Origin: Lachnospiraceae bacterium
GTDB taxonomy: Bacteria; Bacillota; Clostridia; Lachnospirales; Lachnospiraceae
DNA: 64,000 nt
NCBI GenBank assembly: GCA_024681775.1
Contig: JAILAF010000046.1
Span: forward strand, 1-64,000
Reading direction: 5' to 3'
Below the pieces are notes generated by a model. The model searched no databases, had not been told where the DNA came from, and saw only the letters and a program-made list of their open reading frames with translations. Below, piece by piece: positions 49,589 to 56,567 of the stretch (the stretch's first letter is position 1; each line of letters opens with the position of its first letter). The translations under genes were made by a program, and so were the position numbers.

Positions 49589-50806
49589 TTACTCCACGAA
49601 ATCCTCTTTGACATAGGCGATGCGGGATCCATATACAATTTTACACCACCCGTTTTCTCTGGAAACCAGACTCAAGGTCTCGCCGGCAGCCAGCACCGCC
49701 AGCTTCTCTCCGTCCGTGCTGGGAGTCGCACGCACGTTGACGGTATCCACCGTCTTCACCGTTCCGATGATGGTAACGCCTTCGGCGCTCTCCATGGGGC
49801 TCAGGTACTCGGACTTGATAAAGCCCTCCATACCGCCGTATTTCACTTTGGACCAGCCGTTGGACAGATTCTCAATGAGTTCCAGATTGGTTCCGGCCTC
49901 CACCTGTCCCAGCTTGTCAGCCTTCTCACTGTCGGAAGCACGGACATTGACCTTGGTAAGGGTGGATACGTAGGTAGGTCCGGTCACTTCATTGCTGCCT
50001 TCCTCGCTGCCTTCCTCACCGCCTTCCCCGGTCTCTCCGTCTCCGGTGGTACCCACATCACTGTTGGAAGCTGCCAGCTTCTCACCCACCGCGGTATTGA
50101 TCACCGCATCCAGCTCGGAGATATAGGAAAGGATCTCGGGGTGTGCCACCACCAGATCATTGTACTCGGCGTTGATGGTATTGTTCAGATCCACCACCTC
50201 ATCAAAGGAAGACACAGTGGAAATGTACTCGTTCTGCTCGTCGGAAAGTTCGCTCTGACAGATGTAATAGGAGCCGTCGTCCTTCTGGCGGACGAAATAC
50301 CCGTCATAGGCGGGGATAGGAATATCGGCATAGGCATCGAAGGTCACATAGCAATGTACATAGACGATATAGGAGCCGTCCTCGGGGCCCGGCTGGGTAT
50401 AGACCTCTTCGATGGCATAGGACAGATACTGGGAATACTCGGAAAAACGGAGCAGATTCTTGGACTCGGTGACGTCACAGAGGGTGGCCAGCGTATCCAT
50501 GTCTCCATTGGAAAGACATTCGTAGTAAGCATCAAACAGGGCGCGGACCTGCTCATTGGTATTCACCGAAAGAGGAGCTTCGATCACCTCCGGAACAGGA
50601 TCGGGCTCAGAGGTGGTGCTGATGGGCTGCGCATCCACCGTCGCAGGATCCGGATCCGTCACGCGGGGCGCACTCCCGGCAGTGTTCACCACGACCACAA
50701 CGATCAAAGCCACCGCCAGAATGACGACAGCAGGGATCACGATCTTAATATGCGTAAGGACAAAGCGCTTCGCTTTCTCCAGAAATTCGGAAAAATTCAT
50801 CTTCAT
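49589..50806 (-). CDS. Membrane-anchored protein with two bacterial SH3 domains
   Basis: A 405-residue protein with a short cytoplasmic N-terminus, one transmembrane helix (about 21-42), a Pro/Asp/Thr-rich linker, an unclassified extracellular domain (about 80-235), a Gly/Glu-rich spacer (about 255-278) and two SH3b domains (about 283-341 and 346-404). Each SH3b has the VNVRA motif and a GW(S/C)K turn. SH3b domains commonly bind peptidoglycan peptides, so a cell-wall role is inferred. GAGG lies 9 bases before the ATG. It lies just after the tRNA-Arg gene. Confidence 0.82.
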   Translation of the reverse strand: MKMNFSEFLEKAKRFVLTHIKIVIPAVVILAVALIVVVVVNTAGSAPRVTDPDPATVDAQPISTTSEPDPVPEVIEAPLSVNTNEQVRALFDAYYECLSNGDMDTLATLCDVTESKNLLRFSEYSQYLSYAIEEVYTQPGPEDGSYIVYVHCYVTFDAYADIPIPAYDGYFVRQKDDGSYYICQSELSDEQNEYISTVSSFDEVVDLNNTINAEYNDLVVAHPEILSYISELDAVINTAVGEKLAASNSDVGTTGDGETGEGGEEGSEEGSNEVTGPTYVSTLTKVNVRASDSEKADKLGQVEAGTNLELIENLSNGWSKVKYGGMEGFIKSEYLSPMESAEGVTIIGTVKTVDTVNVRATPSTDGEKLAVLAAGETLSLVSRENGWCKIVYGSRIAYVKEDFVE

Positions 50807-50874
50807 TACAAAAAACCTCGTACCAATATTAAAACAGAAAAAGAAAGGCCATAAACAGGCCTGAAGTGTTCGAG

Positions 50875-50946
50875 TGCAACCGACAGGAATCGAACCTGCA
50901 TTAAAGGCGTCGGAGGCCTCCGTTCTATCCGTTAGACTACGGTTGC
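50875..50946 (-). tRNA. tRNA-Arg (anticodon CCG)
   Basis: A 72-base cloverleaf on the minus strand. The acceptor GCAACCG pairs with CGGTTGC, with discriminator A. The anticodon arm is GAGGC-CTCCGAC-GCCTT, giving anticodon CCG (reads CGG). The T arm contains GGTTCGATTCC. The D stem has one mismatch. CCA is not encoded. It has its own promoter upstream. Confidence 0.93.
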
Positions 50947-50980
50947 GAAATGTTACAACTTTGTTACAAAAACCTCACAT

Positions 50981-51010
50981 ATAGTATCACAAAAAGAGGC
51001 GCTTTGTAAA
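50981..51010 (-). promoter_or_regulatory. Promoter of tRNA-Arg
   Basis: Minus strand TTTACA (51005-51010) and TACTAT (50981-50986), 18-base spacer; start about 28 bases before the mature tRNA. Confidence 0.55.
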
Positions 51011-51064
51011 TATTAAATTTTAATAACCGGGATGCGGGGCCGGAAGTCCCGCATCCCCGCAAGA

Positions 51065-51952
51065 TTAAGCGATGATGCGCACCTGCTTCTCGGAGCGATC
51101 AAAGTAGTAAAGATTGTCGGAAAGCACCTCCACGGGATCCACGGAGGTACTGTTCACCGAGCGGATCAGATCCCGGAGCATCTCGGAGGAAAGGTTCCCC
51201 CGGTCCGGAAGCAGCAGCACTTCATGCACGGAACTGGGTATCACAAAGAGATTGGCTTCGTTCCTGCCTGCCACATCCTCCAGGAAATCGGGATACAGGA
51301 TCACGGACGCCCCCTGCAGCCTCGTTTCGTTGGAGGCCACCAGCATGGGGATCTCCTCATCGCCGTAGGGATACCGCTCCTGCAGCATCTCTTTCAGCAC
51401 CTCCAGCAGGGACTTGCAGCCTGCAGGGAAGAGCCTGGGGGTATTCTCCGAAGCCAGTTTCATCAGTGTGCTCACATCCGTCTCCCACATGTCCATATGC
51501 TCGTAGCGGATCATGATGCTGGCATTGCCCAGGGTCTCGGAATCCAAAGCGTAGTAAAAGACAATGGCAAGATCCAGAAAGGGAATATAAGGCACCATCT
51601 CCAGGAGCTCTCTGTTCCGCTCCACCGCAAGGAGGCGATAACAGATCCGGTCCTTCACCTTATCGAACTCACTGAAGAAGCTCAGGTCGATATCCGTCTT
51701 CCGCTCTCCTTCCCGGAAGGCACCGATGATCTTGCTCATGATGTCCCCGAAGGGCATCCCGTCCTCGTACTGGGGCAGGAAATTGTCCACGTAGATGGTG
51801 GGGGTGATCCTGGTATCCTTACCGGAGATCATCACACCGTGGAGCAGCGTATCATTGTTCTTCAGCACCTCTTTTGCGCAGACCCTGTACTCGTCTCCCA
51901 GGACCTCCTGCGCAGCTTTCACCACTTTATCCGTAAATTCGTTAATGTTCAT
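51065..51952 (-). CDS. DUF5688 family protein
   Basis: A 295-residue soluble protein of the DUF5688 type, which is common and often multi-copy in Lachnospiraceae. Visible landmarks are the N-terminal helix followed by KNNDTLLHGVMI, then PTIYVDNFLPQYEDG, and the C-terminal VIPSSVHEVLLLPD and VNSTSVDPVEVLSDNLYYFDR, the last two well conserved in the family. No catalytic motif is known. AAAGGA lies 9 bases before the ATG. It is a single-gene transcript. Confidence 0.82.
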   Translation of the reverse strand: MNINEFTDKVVKAAQEVLGDEYRVCAKEVLKNNDTLLHGVMISGKDTRITPTIYVDNFLPQYEDGMPFGDIMSKIIGAFREGERKTDIDLSFFSEFDKVKDRICYRLLAVERNRELLEMVPYIPFLDLAIVFYYALDSETLGNASIMIRYEHMDMWETDVSTLMKLASENTPRLFPAGCKSLLEVLKEMLQERYPYGDEEIPMLVASNETRLQGASVILYPDFLEDVAGRNEANLFVIPSSVHEVLLLPDRGNLSSEMLRDLIRSVNSTSVDPVEVLSDNLYYFDRSEKQVRIIA

Positions 51953-51975
51953 ATGTATGATCCTTTCAATGAAAA

Positions 51976-52004
51976 AATATAAGTAAAAAAACAGAATTTG
52001 AAAA
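51976..52004 (-). promoter_or_regulatory. Promoter of the DUF5688 gene
   Basis: Minus strand TTTTCA (51999-52004) and TATATT (51976-51981), 17-base spacer, in an AT-rich stretch directly before the gene. Confidence 0.5.
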
Positions 52005-52091
52005 CAAAAATTTGAAATGCCGGATCGAAGGACCCGGAACCCGGAAAAGACTCAGATCACTTCATAAGATGGTGTAAAGAAATAAAGAAAA

Positions 52092-52118
52092 AAGGCAATG
52101 CCGAAGCGGCATTGCCTT
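52092..52118 (-). terminator. Terminator after efp
   Basis: Perfect 12-bp stem (AAGGCAATGCCG and complement) with a 3-base loop, followed on the minus strand by TTTTCTTTATT. It starts about 20 bases after the efp stop. Confidence 0.9.
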
Positions 52119-52138
52119 ATAAACGATATCAGATGACC

Positions 52139-52696
52139 TTATACTCTGGAGAGATACTCACCGGTTCTGGTGTCGATCTTGATCTTATCTCCGTTGTCCA
52201 CGAACAGAGGAACGGCTACGGTAGCACCGGTCTCAACGGTAGCGGGCTTGGAAGCACCGGTAGCGGTATCGCCCTTGAAGCCGGGCTCGGTATCGGTGAT
52301 CACCAGCTCTACAAAGAGAGGGGGCTCGATGGAGAACACATTGCCGTTGTGGGAGCAAACCTTGCACATCTCGTTCTCTTTCACGAACTTCAGTGCATCG
52401 CCGACCATATCCTGGCCCAGTGCGATCTGCTCATAGTTCTCGGTGTCCATGAAATAATACAGATCTCCGTCATTGTACAGATACTGCATATCCTTGCGGT
52501 CAATTCTGGCCTGGGGGCACTTCTCGGTGGGGCGGAAGGTTCTCTCCACGACACCGCCGTTCTTAATGTCCTTAAGCTTGGTGCGTACGAAAGCGGCACC
52601 CTTTCCGGGCTTCACATGCTGGAACTCGATAATCTGGTATACACTGTTATCCAGCTCAATGGTCACACCATTTCTGAAGTCACCTGCAGAAATCAT
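52139..52696 (-). CDS. efp: Elongation factor P
   Basis: A 185-residue three-barrel protein that relieves ribosome stalling at proline runs. The tip lysine is K32 in [11 protein letters not shown], and the C-terminal [16 protein letters not shown] is typical. AGGAGG lies about 8 bases before the start. It has its own near-consensus promoter and terminator, downstream of the aro genes. Confidence 0.97.
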   Translation of the reverse strand: MISAGDFRNGVTIELDNSVYQIIEFQHVKPGKGAAFVRTKLKDIKNGGVVERTFRPTEKCPQARIDRKDMQYLYNDGDLYYFMDTENYEQIALGQDMVGDALKFVKENEMCKVCSHNGNVFSIEPPLFVELVITDTEPGFKGDTATGASKPATVETGATVAVPLFVDNGDKIKIDTRTGEYLSRV

Positions 52697-52742
52697 CTTA
52701 TCATCCTCCTAAAAATTCCAAATCAAATCATAATCCACGAAG

Positions 52743-52771
52743 ATTTTATACGAAATGAAAAGGAATTTCAA
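52743..52771 (-). promoter_or_regulatory. Promoter of efp
   Basis: Minus strand TTGAAA (52766-52771) and TAAAAT (52743-52748) with a 17-base spacer; each hexamer has one mismatch to consensus. Confidence 0.75.
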
Positions 52772-52788
52772 TAACTTTTTTTCGGGAC

Positions 52789-53232
52789 TTATTTTGCATC
52801 GCTTTCCTTCCCCGAAATAAAGTCGATGGCGTCCAGATATCCGTCGAAGCCCCTGCCCTTGATCTGCAGGTCGCAGACCGGCTCGGTGACGGAGATCTTA
52901 CGGAACTCTTCTCTCGAATCGATGTCGGAAATGTGAACTTCCACCTTGGGAACCGTGATGCTGGCCAGGGCATCCCGGATGGCGTAGCTGTAATGGGTAA
53001 AGGCGCCGGGATTGATGACAATGCCATCCGTTCCGTCAAAATAGGACTCCTGGATCCGGTCGATGATGGCGCCCTCGTGATTGCTCTGGAAGCACGAGAC
53101 CTCGATCCCTTCCGCCTTGCATTTTTCCTCGATCATCTCCACCAGTGCCTTGTAGTCCCTGGTGCCGTAAACAGCCTTTTCCCGGATCCCCAGAAAGTTC
53201 AGGTTGGGACCGTTGATCACCAAAATCTTCAC
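52789..53232 (-). CDS. aroQ: Type II 3-dehydroquinate dehydratase
   Basis: A 147-residue dodecameric-type dehydroquinase of the shikimate pathway. Motifs are NGPNLNFLGIRE, the catalytic Tyr in AVYGTRD, NPGAFTHYSYAI and the VEVHISDIDSREEFR strand. Its GTG start lies 1 base after the aroK stop. It is the last gene of the yqeG-aroE-aroK-aroQ string. Confidence 0.95.
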   Translation of the reverse strand: MKILVINGPNLNFLGIREKAVYGTRDYKALVEMIEEKCKAEGIEVSCFQSNHEGAIIDRIQESYFDGTDGIVINPGAFTHYSYAIRDALASITVPKVEVHISDIDSREEFRKISVTEPVCDLQIKGRGFDGYLDAIDFISGKESDAK

Positions 53233-53233
53233 G

Positions 53234-53785
53234 TTACGCTCCTCCCGTCAAAAAAGCTTCATAGGCACGGGCGATCTCCTCCGTCACCTCGTCCCTGGTC
53301 ATATCGTCCGTATCCAGGATCAGATCCGCACAGCGCTCGTAAATGGGGCTCCGCTGCGCAAGGAGCTCCCGGATCCTGCCCAGGGGATCCTCGCATTGCA
53401 AAAGGGGTCTGCCGGTATCCTTCCCCACTCTCTCCATCACCGTCTCCGGCCTGATCCGGAGCCATACCACAAAGCCCATCTGCCGGATCAGTGCCTGGTT
53501 CTGCAGCTGCACGGGGGTTCCGCCCCCCAGGGAATAGATCTTCCGGGAGCCGCCGTCCCGGAGCTTTGTCAGGAGCTCCGTTTCCATTTTACGAAACGCT
53601 GCTTCCCCCTGCCGGGCAAAGATCTCGGAAATGGATCTGCCCTCCATTTCCTCGATGATATGATCCGTATCCTCCAACCCCATCTGCAGCCGGTAGGACA
53701 GGCTTCTGCCCAGGGTGGACTTTCCGCAGCCCATGAAGCCCATGAGGATCAGATTCTGCTTTCTTTCCTTATGCTTTGTCTTCAT
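53234..53785 (-). CDS. aroK: Shikimate kinase
   Basis: A 183-residue P-loop kinase. The Walker A is GFMGCGKST (about residues 16-24), the shikimate-binding Asp-Thr-Asp is in LEDTDHII, the Arg is in FRKMETELL, and the GGGTP motif follows. The start at 53785 has GGAGG just upstream and overlaps the aroE stop by 4 bases; the long frame upstream of it only shadows aroE. Confidence 0.94.
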   Translation of the reverse strand: MKTKHKERKQNLILMGFMGCGKSTLGRSLSYRLQMGLEDTDHIIEEMEGRSISEIFARQGEAAFRKMETELLTKLRDGGSRKIYSLGGGTPVQLQNQALIRQMGFVVWLRIRPETVMERVGKDTGRPLLQCEDPLGRIRELLAQRSPIYERCADLILDTDDMTRDEVTEEIARAYEAFLTGGA

Positions 53786-54657
53786 TTTGCCTCCATGGCC
53801 CTGCACATCTCTGCGTAAGTCTCCGCAGCCAGTTCCTCGGAGATCTCGATCCCCGTCCACAGGGAAAAAGCAAGGACTCCCTGATAAAGTAACATGCGAT
53901 ATCCATTGAAAGCCTCTGCCCCCGCTTCCCTGCAAAGCCGCATAAAACGGGTTTCCATGGGATTGAAGATCAGATCATACCCCGTGCTCAGCAGCCTGTA
54001 AAAATCCGGATCCGTGATGGGGGCTTCCTCCGTCTTCGGATACATACCCACGCTGGTTGCCTGGATGCAGAGGTACTTCCGGGATGCATCGATCCTCCCG
54101 TATTCCTCCAACCCCAGTGCCTCCGCAAAGGGCCGGCCCGCCTTCACATTGATCCGCTCCGCAAGTTCCAGTGCCTTGTCCCTGCTGCGGTTTAAGAGGA
54201 TCACCTGCTCCGCGCCTTTCTCCAGAAGCATCAGTGCCACGGCTCTGGCGACGCCGCCCGCTCCCAGGATCAGCACCCGCTCTCCCGCCACCCGGACGCC
54301 GTCGGCGCACATAGCGCGGTAGAGCCCCGGCATGTCCGTGTTGTAGCCCCGGAATCCCTCTTCGGTGCGCACCAGCGTGTTGACGGCACCGATGGCTTCC
54401 GCGGAAGGATCGATGGAAGAAAGGCATTCCATAACATCTGTTTTGTATGGAACGGTGACATTCAGGCCCAGGAGATTTAACCCCAGAGCTCCCGTCACCG
54501 CATCCTGCAATCGCCCCGTCTCCACGTGAAAGGGGACATACACCAGATCCGTTCCCGTTTTTTCCGCCAGGAAATTATGGATCACCGGGGACATGGTATG
54601 CTCCACCGGATTGCCGATCAGTCCGCAGACTGCCGTTTTCCCTCCCACAGGATTCAT
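53782..54657 (-). CDS. aroE: Shikimate dehydrogenase
   Basis: A 291-residue NADP-dependent enzyme reducing 3-dehydroshikimate. Substrate residues lie in GNPVEHTMSPVIHN (Ser for shikimate) and NVTVPYK (Lys). The nucleotide fold has LILGAGGVARAVAL and NRS. The ATG at 54657 overlaps the yqeG stop by 4 bases. Quinate use cannot be excluded, but the aro context supports shikimate. Confidence 0.94.
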   Translation of the reverse strand: MNPVGGKTAVCGLIGNPVEHTMSPVIHNFLAEKTGTDLVYVPFHVETGRLQDAVTGALGLNLLGLNVTVPYKTDVMECLSSIDPSAEAIGAVNTLVRTEEGFRGYNTDMPGLYRAMCADGVRVAGERVLILGAGGVARAVALMLLEKGAEQVILLNRSRDKALELAERINVKAGRPFAEALGLEEYGRIDASRKYLCIQATSVGMYPKTEEAPITDPDFYRLLSTGYDLIFNPMETRFMRLCREAGAEAFNGYRMLLYQGVLAFSLWTGIEISEELAAETYAEMCRAMEAK

Positions 54658-55163
54658 CGCTTGCCCTCTCTTCTGTGATAAAAGTACAAAATTACGGCTT
54701 CCAGCTTCCGTTTCAGGATGATCTGGATCTCCTCCTTCGGATGGATGGGGGTGGTGAGGATGGAATAGATCCCCGCCTGCTTCGCGCCCCACACGTCGGT
54801 AAAGAGCTGGTCTCCCACCAGAAGCGTCGTGGACGCATCCGTGCCCATCTGCTCCATGGAACGGTAATACCCCTCCGGAGAAGGCTTATGCGCCTTACAG
54901 ATATACTCGCTGCCCACCGCTTCCGCAAAAGGCTTTACCCGGGCCTCCCGGTTATTGGAAAGGAGGATGGTGCGAAAGCCCATCTTGTGGAGCCGGGCAA
55001 AGAGCCGGACCGCCTCCGGGGTAGCGGGGCCGCCGTGGACCACCAGCGTATTGTCGATATCATAAATGATGCCCCGATAGCCCTTGCGATACAGGCTCTC
55101 ATAGGGAAGCCCGTACGCGCTCGGGTATTCCGCATCGGGATAAAAAACTGAGAACAGACTCAT
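54654..55163 (-). CDS. YqeG-family HAD-type phosphatase
   Basis: A 169-residue HAD IIIA protein. The catalytic motif is YDIDNTLV (about residues 35-42), followed by LLSNNRE (motif 2 Ser), a Lys in KPSPEGY and the Asp of LVGDQLFTDVWGA. The substrate is unknown; relatives include a phosphatidylglycerophosphate phosphatase. It is first in the operon with aroE, aroK and aroQ, a frequent association in Firmicutes. Confidence 0.9.
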   Translation of the reverse strand: MSLFSVFYPDAEYPSAYGLPYESLYRKGYRGIIYDIDNTLVVHGGPATPEAVRLFARLHKMGFRTILLSNNREARVKPFAEAVGSEYICKAHKPSPEGYYRSMEQMGTDASTTLLVGDQLFTDVWGAKQAGIYSILTTPIHPKEEIQIILKRKLEAVILYFYHRREGKR

Positions 55164-55235
55164 GGATTCCTCCGGTTGCCTCCGTATGCTTTCCTCTCCT
55201 GCCGGCGGCCGAAAAATGCCGGATCCGCAGCCGCG

Positions 55236-55961
55236 TCAGACATCGCCGTTCTTCGTGATCTTCCGAAGGGCCAGGATCAGGATCAACAGACCTGCGGCAA
55301 AAAGAACGCAGCCGCTCACGATCAGAAGCGTCGCCGCCGTGCGGGCAGGGGCAGGATCCGTGACCGCCTCCGTCCCGGGAGCTTCCGGTTGCGCTGCAGG
55401 CTCCGTAACGGCTTCCCCCGTCAGACCGGAGAGCTGAAAGGTGACGGTGAGTTCGGAAACGGGCACGCCGTAGTATCCGGTCTTGTCATTCTCTCCGGAC
55501 TTCTGCACCTGCAGGTACATGTGGCCGGCGGCATCCGTCAAAACCTGCGGCTCGATCTCCACCTCCCGGTTGTCCACCAAAAGGTGCACATCCGTGACAG
55601 TGACGGCGCCGGGCAGGGTGCTGGAGACAAAGATCTCATCAAGGCACTGGGAATCCTCCCATTCGTCTCCGGGGAAGGAAAGCATGGAAGCGGATACGCT
55701 CACCAGCCCGTCCTCCTCCACCACAGTGTCGTAAAAAATGCCGGGAAGGCTCTTGTACTCGCCGGTTTCGGCATCCTTCATCATATAATTCCCGCCGTAC
55801 TCCGGCGCATCCCAGGCAAAGCGCTCGGTGCCTGCGGGGGAGCGCAGTCCCAGATAAGCGTGATATTCCGTGTGGGCATCCGCTTTCATGGAAACGGCAA
55901 GGACCGAAGCCCCAAGCCCCAGAATACAAAGCATTTTTCCGATCAAGATTGTTTTTTTCAT
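55236..55961 (-). CDS. Secreted, C-terminally membrane-anchored protein of unknown function
   Basis: A 241-residue protein. A signal peptide (cut near ADAHT, about residue 29) is followed by a beta-rich domain with several Trp/Tyr/Asp-rich segments, a Pro/Ala/Glu/Thr linker (about 185-205) and one C-terminal transmembrane helix (about 210-230) with a basic tail. It would be displayed outside the cell. I do not recognise the family. GGAGG lies 4-5 bases before the ATG. The leader carries a perfect 8-4-8 inverted repeat. Confidence 0.75.
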   Translation of the reverse strand: MKKTILIGKMLCILGLGASVLAVSMKADAHTEYHAYLGLRSPAGTERFAWDAPEYGGNYMMKDAETGEYKSLPGIFYDTVVEEDGLVSVSASMLSFPGDEWEDSQCLDEIFVSSTLPGAVTVTDVHLLVDNREVEIEPQVLTDAAGHMYLQVQKSGENDKTGYYGVPVSELTVTFQLSGLTGEAVTEPAAQPEAPGTEAVTDPAPARTAATLLIVSGCVLFAAGLLILILALRKITKNGDV

Positions 55962-55977
55962 AATTCCTCCGTGATGA

Positions 55978-55997
55978 GAAATCACGAATGTGATTTC
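55978..55997. promoter_or_regulatory. Inverted repeat in the leader of the secreted-protein gene
   Basis: GAAATCAC-4-GTGATTTC, a perfect palindrome 16-36 bases before the ATG on the minus strand. Its second arm could instead pair GTGAT with ATCAC next to the ribosome site. It could be an operator or a translational switch. Confidence 0.4.
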
Positions 55998-56048
55998 TTT
56001 CAAACTTTCCTCCTGCGAAGTGTCCCCACCGGGACCGCACATACACCT

Positions 56049-56078
56049 ATCATACTCCACAGCGGGCAGGCTTTTCAA
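56049..56078 (-). promoter_or_regulatory. Promoter of the secreted-protein gene
   Basis: Minus strand TTGAAA (56073-56078) and TATGAT (56049-56054) with an 18-base spacer, giving a leader of about 80 bases that contains the inverted repeat. Confidence 0.5.
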
Positions 56079-56228
56079 CAAGTCCTTGGGCTGCATCGTC
56101 TCCCGTGCTTTTCTGCGGTTTCTGTGGTACACTCGTGTTGCGGTCCGGAGAAGCGGAGCACAATGCGCCCGCCTCGTCCGCAGCAGATACATCCATCCCG
56201 CAGATCTCACAAAAGGAGCCTGACATCC

Positions 56229-56567
56229 ATGGAAAAACGATTGATCCGTTACCTCAAAGAACTGGAAAGTATCAGCCGGCGCGCGGAAAAAGGGGAATTT
56301 ACCCCGGAAGAACTCTCTTACGAGCGGGAGAAAGCCCTGACCCAGATCTCCTTTTTCCAGCACGAGCGTCTGATCCATCTCATCGTCACCGTCACCTTCG
56401 CAGTGCTGACACTGATGTCCGTTTTGGGGACCATCCTCTCGGGACAGCTCAGTCTCTCTCTTCTGGTGCTGGTGCTTTTGATCCTTCTGGTGCCTTACGT
56501 GCGGCATTATTATATTCTCGAGAACGGCGTTCAGCGGCTTTACACCTTCTACGATAAGCTCCTCTGA
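56229..56567 (+). CDS. Small two-helix membrane protein
   Basis: A 112-residue protein. A charged amphipathic N-terminus (about 1-48) has LIRYLKELE and a Glu/Lys-rich stretch. Two closely spaced transmembrane helices follow (about 50-70 and 73-92), then a C-terminal YYILENGVQRLYTFYDKLL-like tail. Charge pattern and domain order support a real gene; AAAGGAG lies about 10 bases upstream. The family is not recognised. Its 3' end overlaps the transglutaminase gene on the other strand by 119 bases. Confidence 0.7.
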   Translation: MEKRLIRYLKELESISRRAEKGEFTPEELSYEREKALTQISFFQHERLIHLIVTVTFAVLTLMSVLGTILSGQLSLSLLVLVLLILLVPYVRHYYILENGVQRLYTFYDKLL

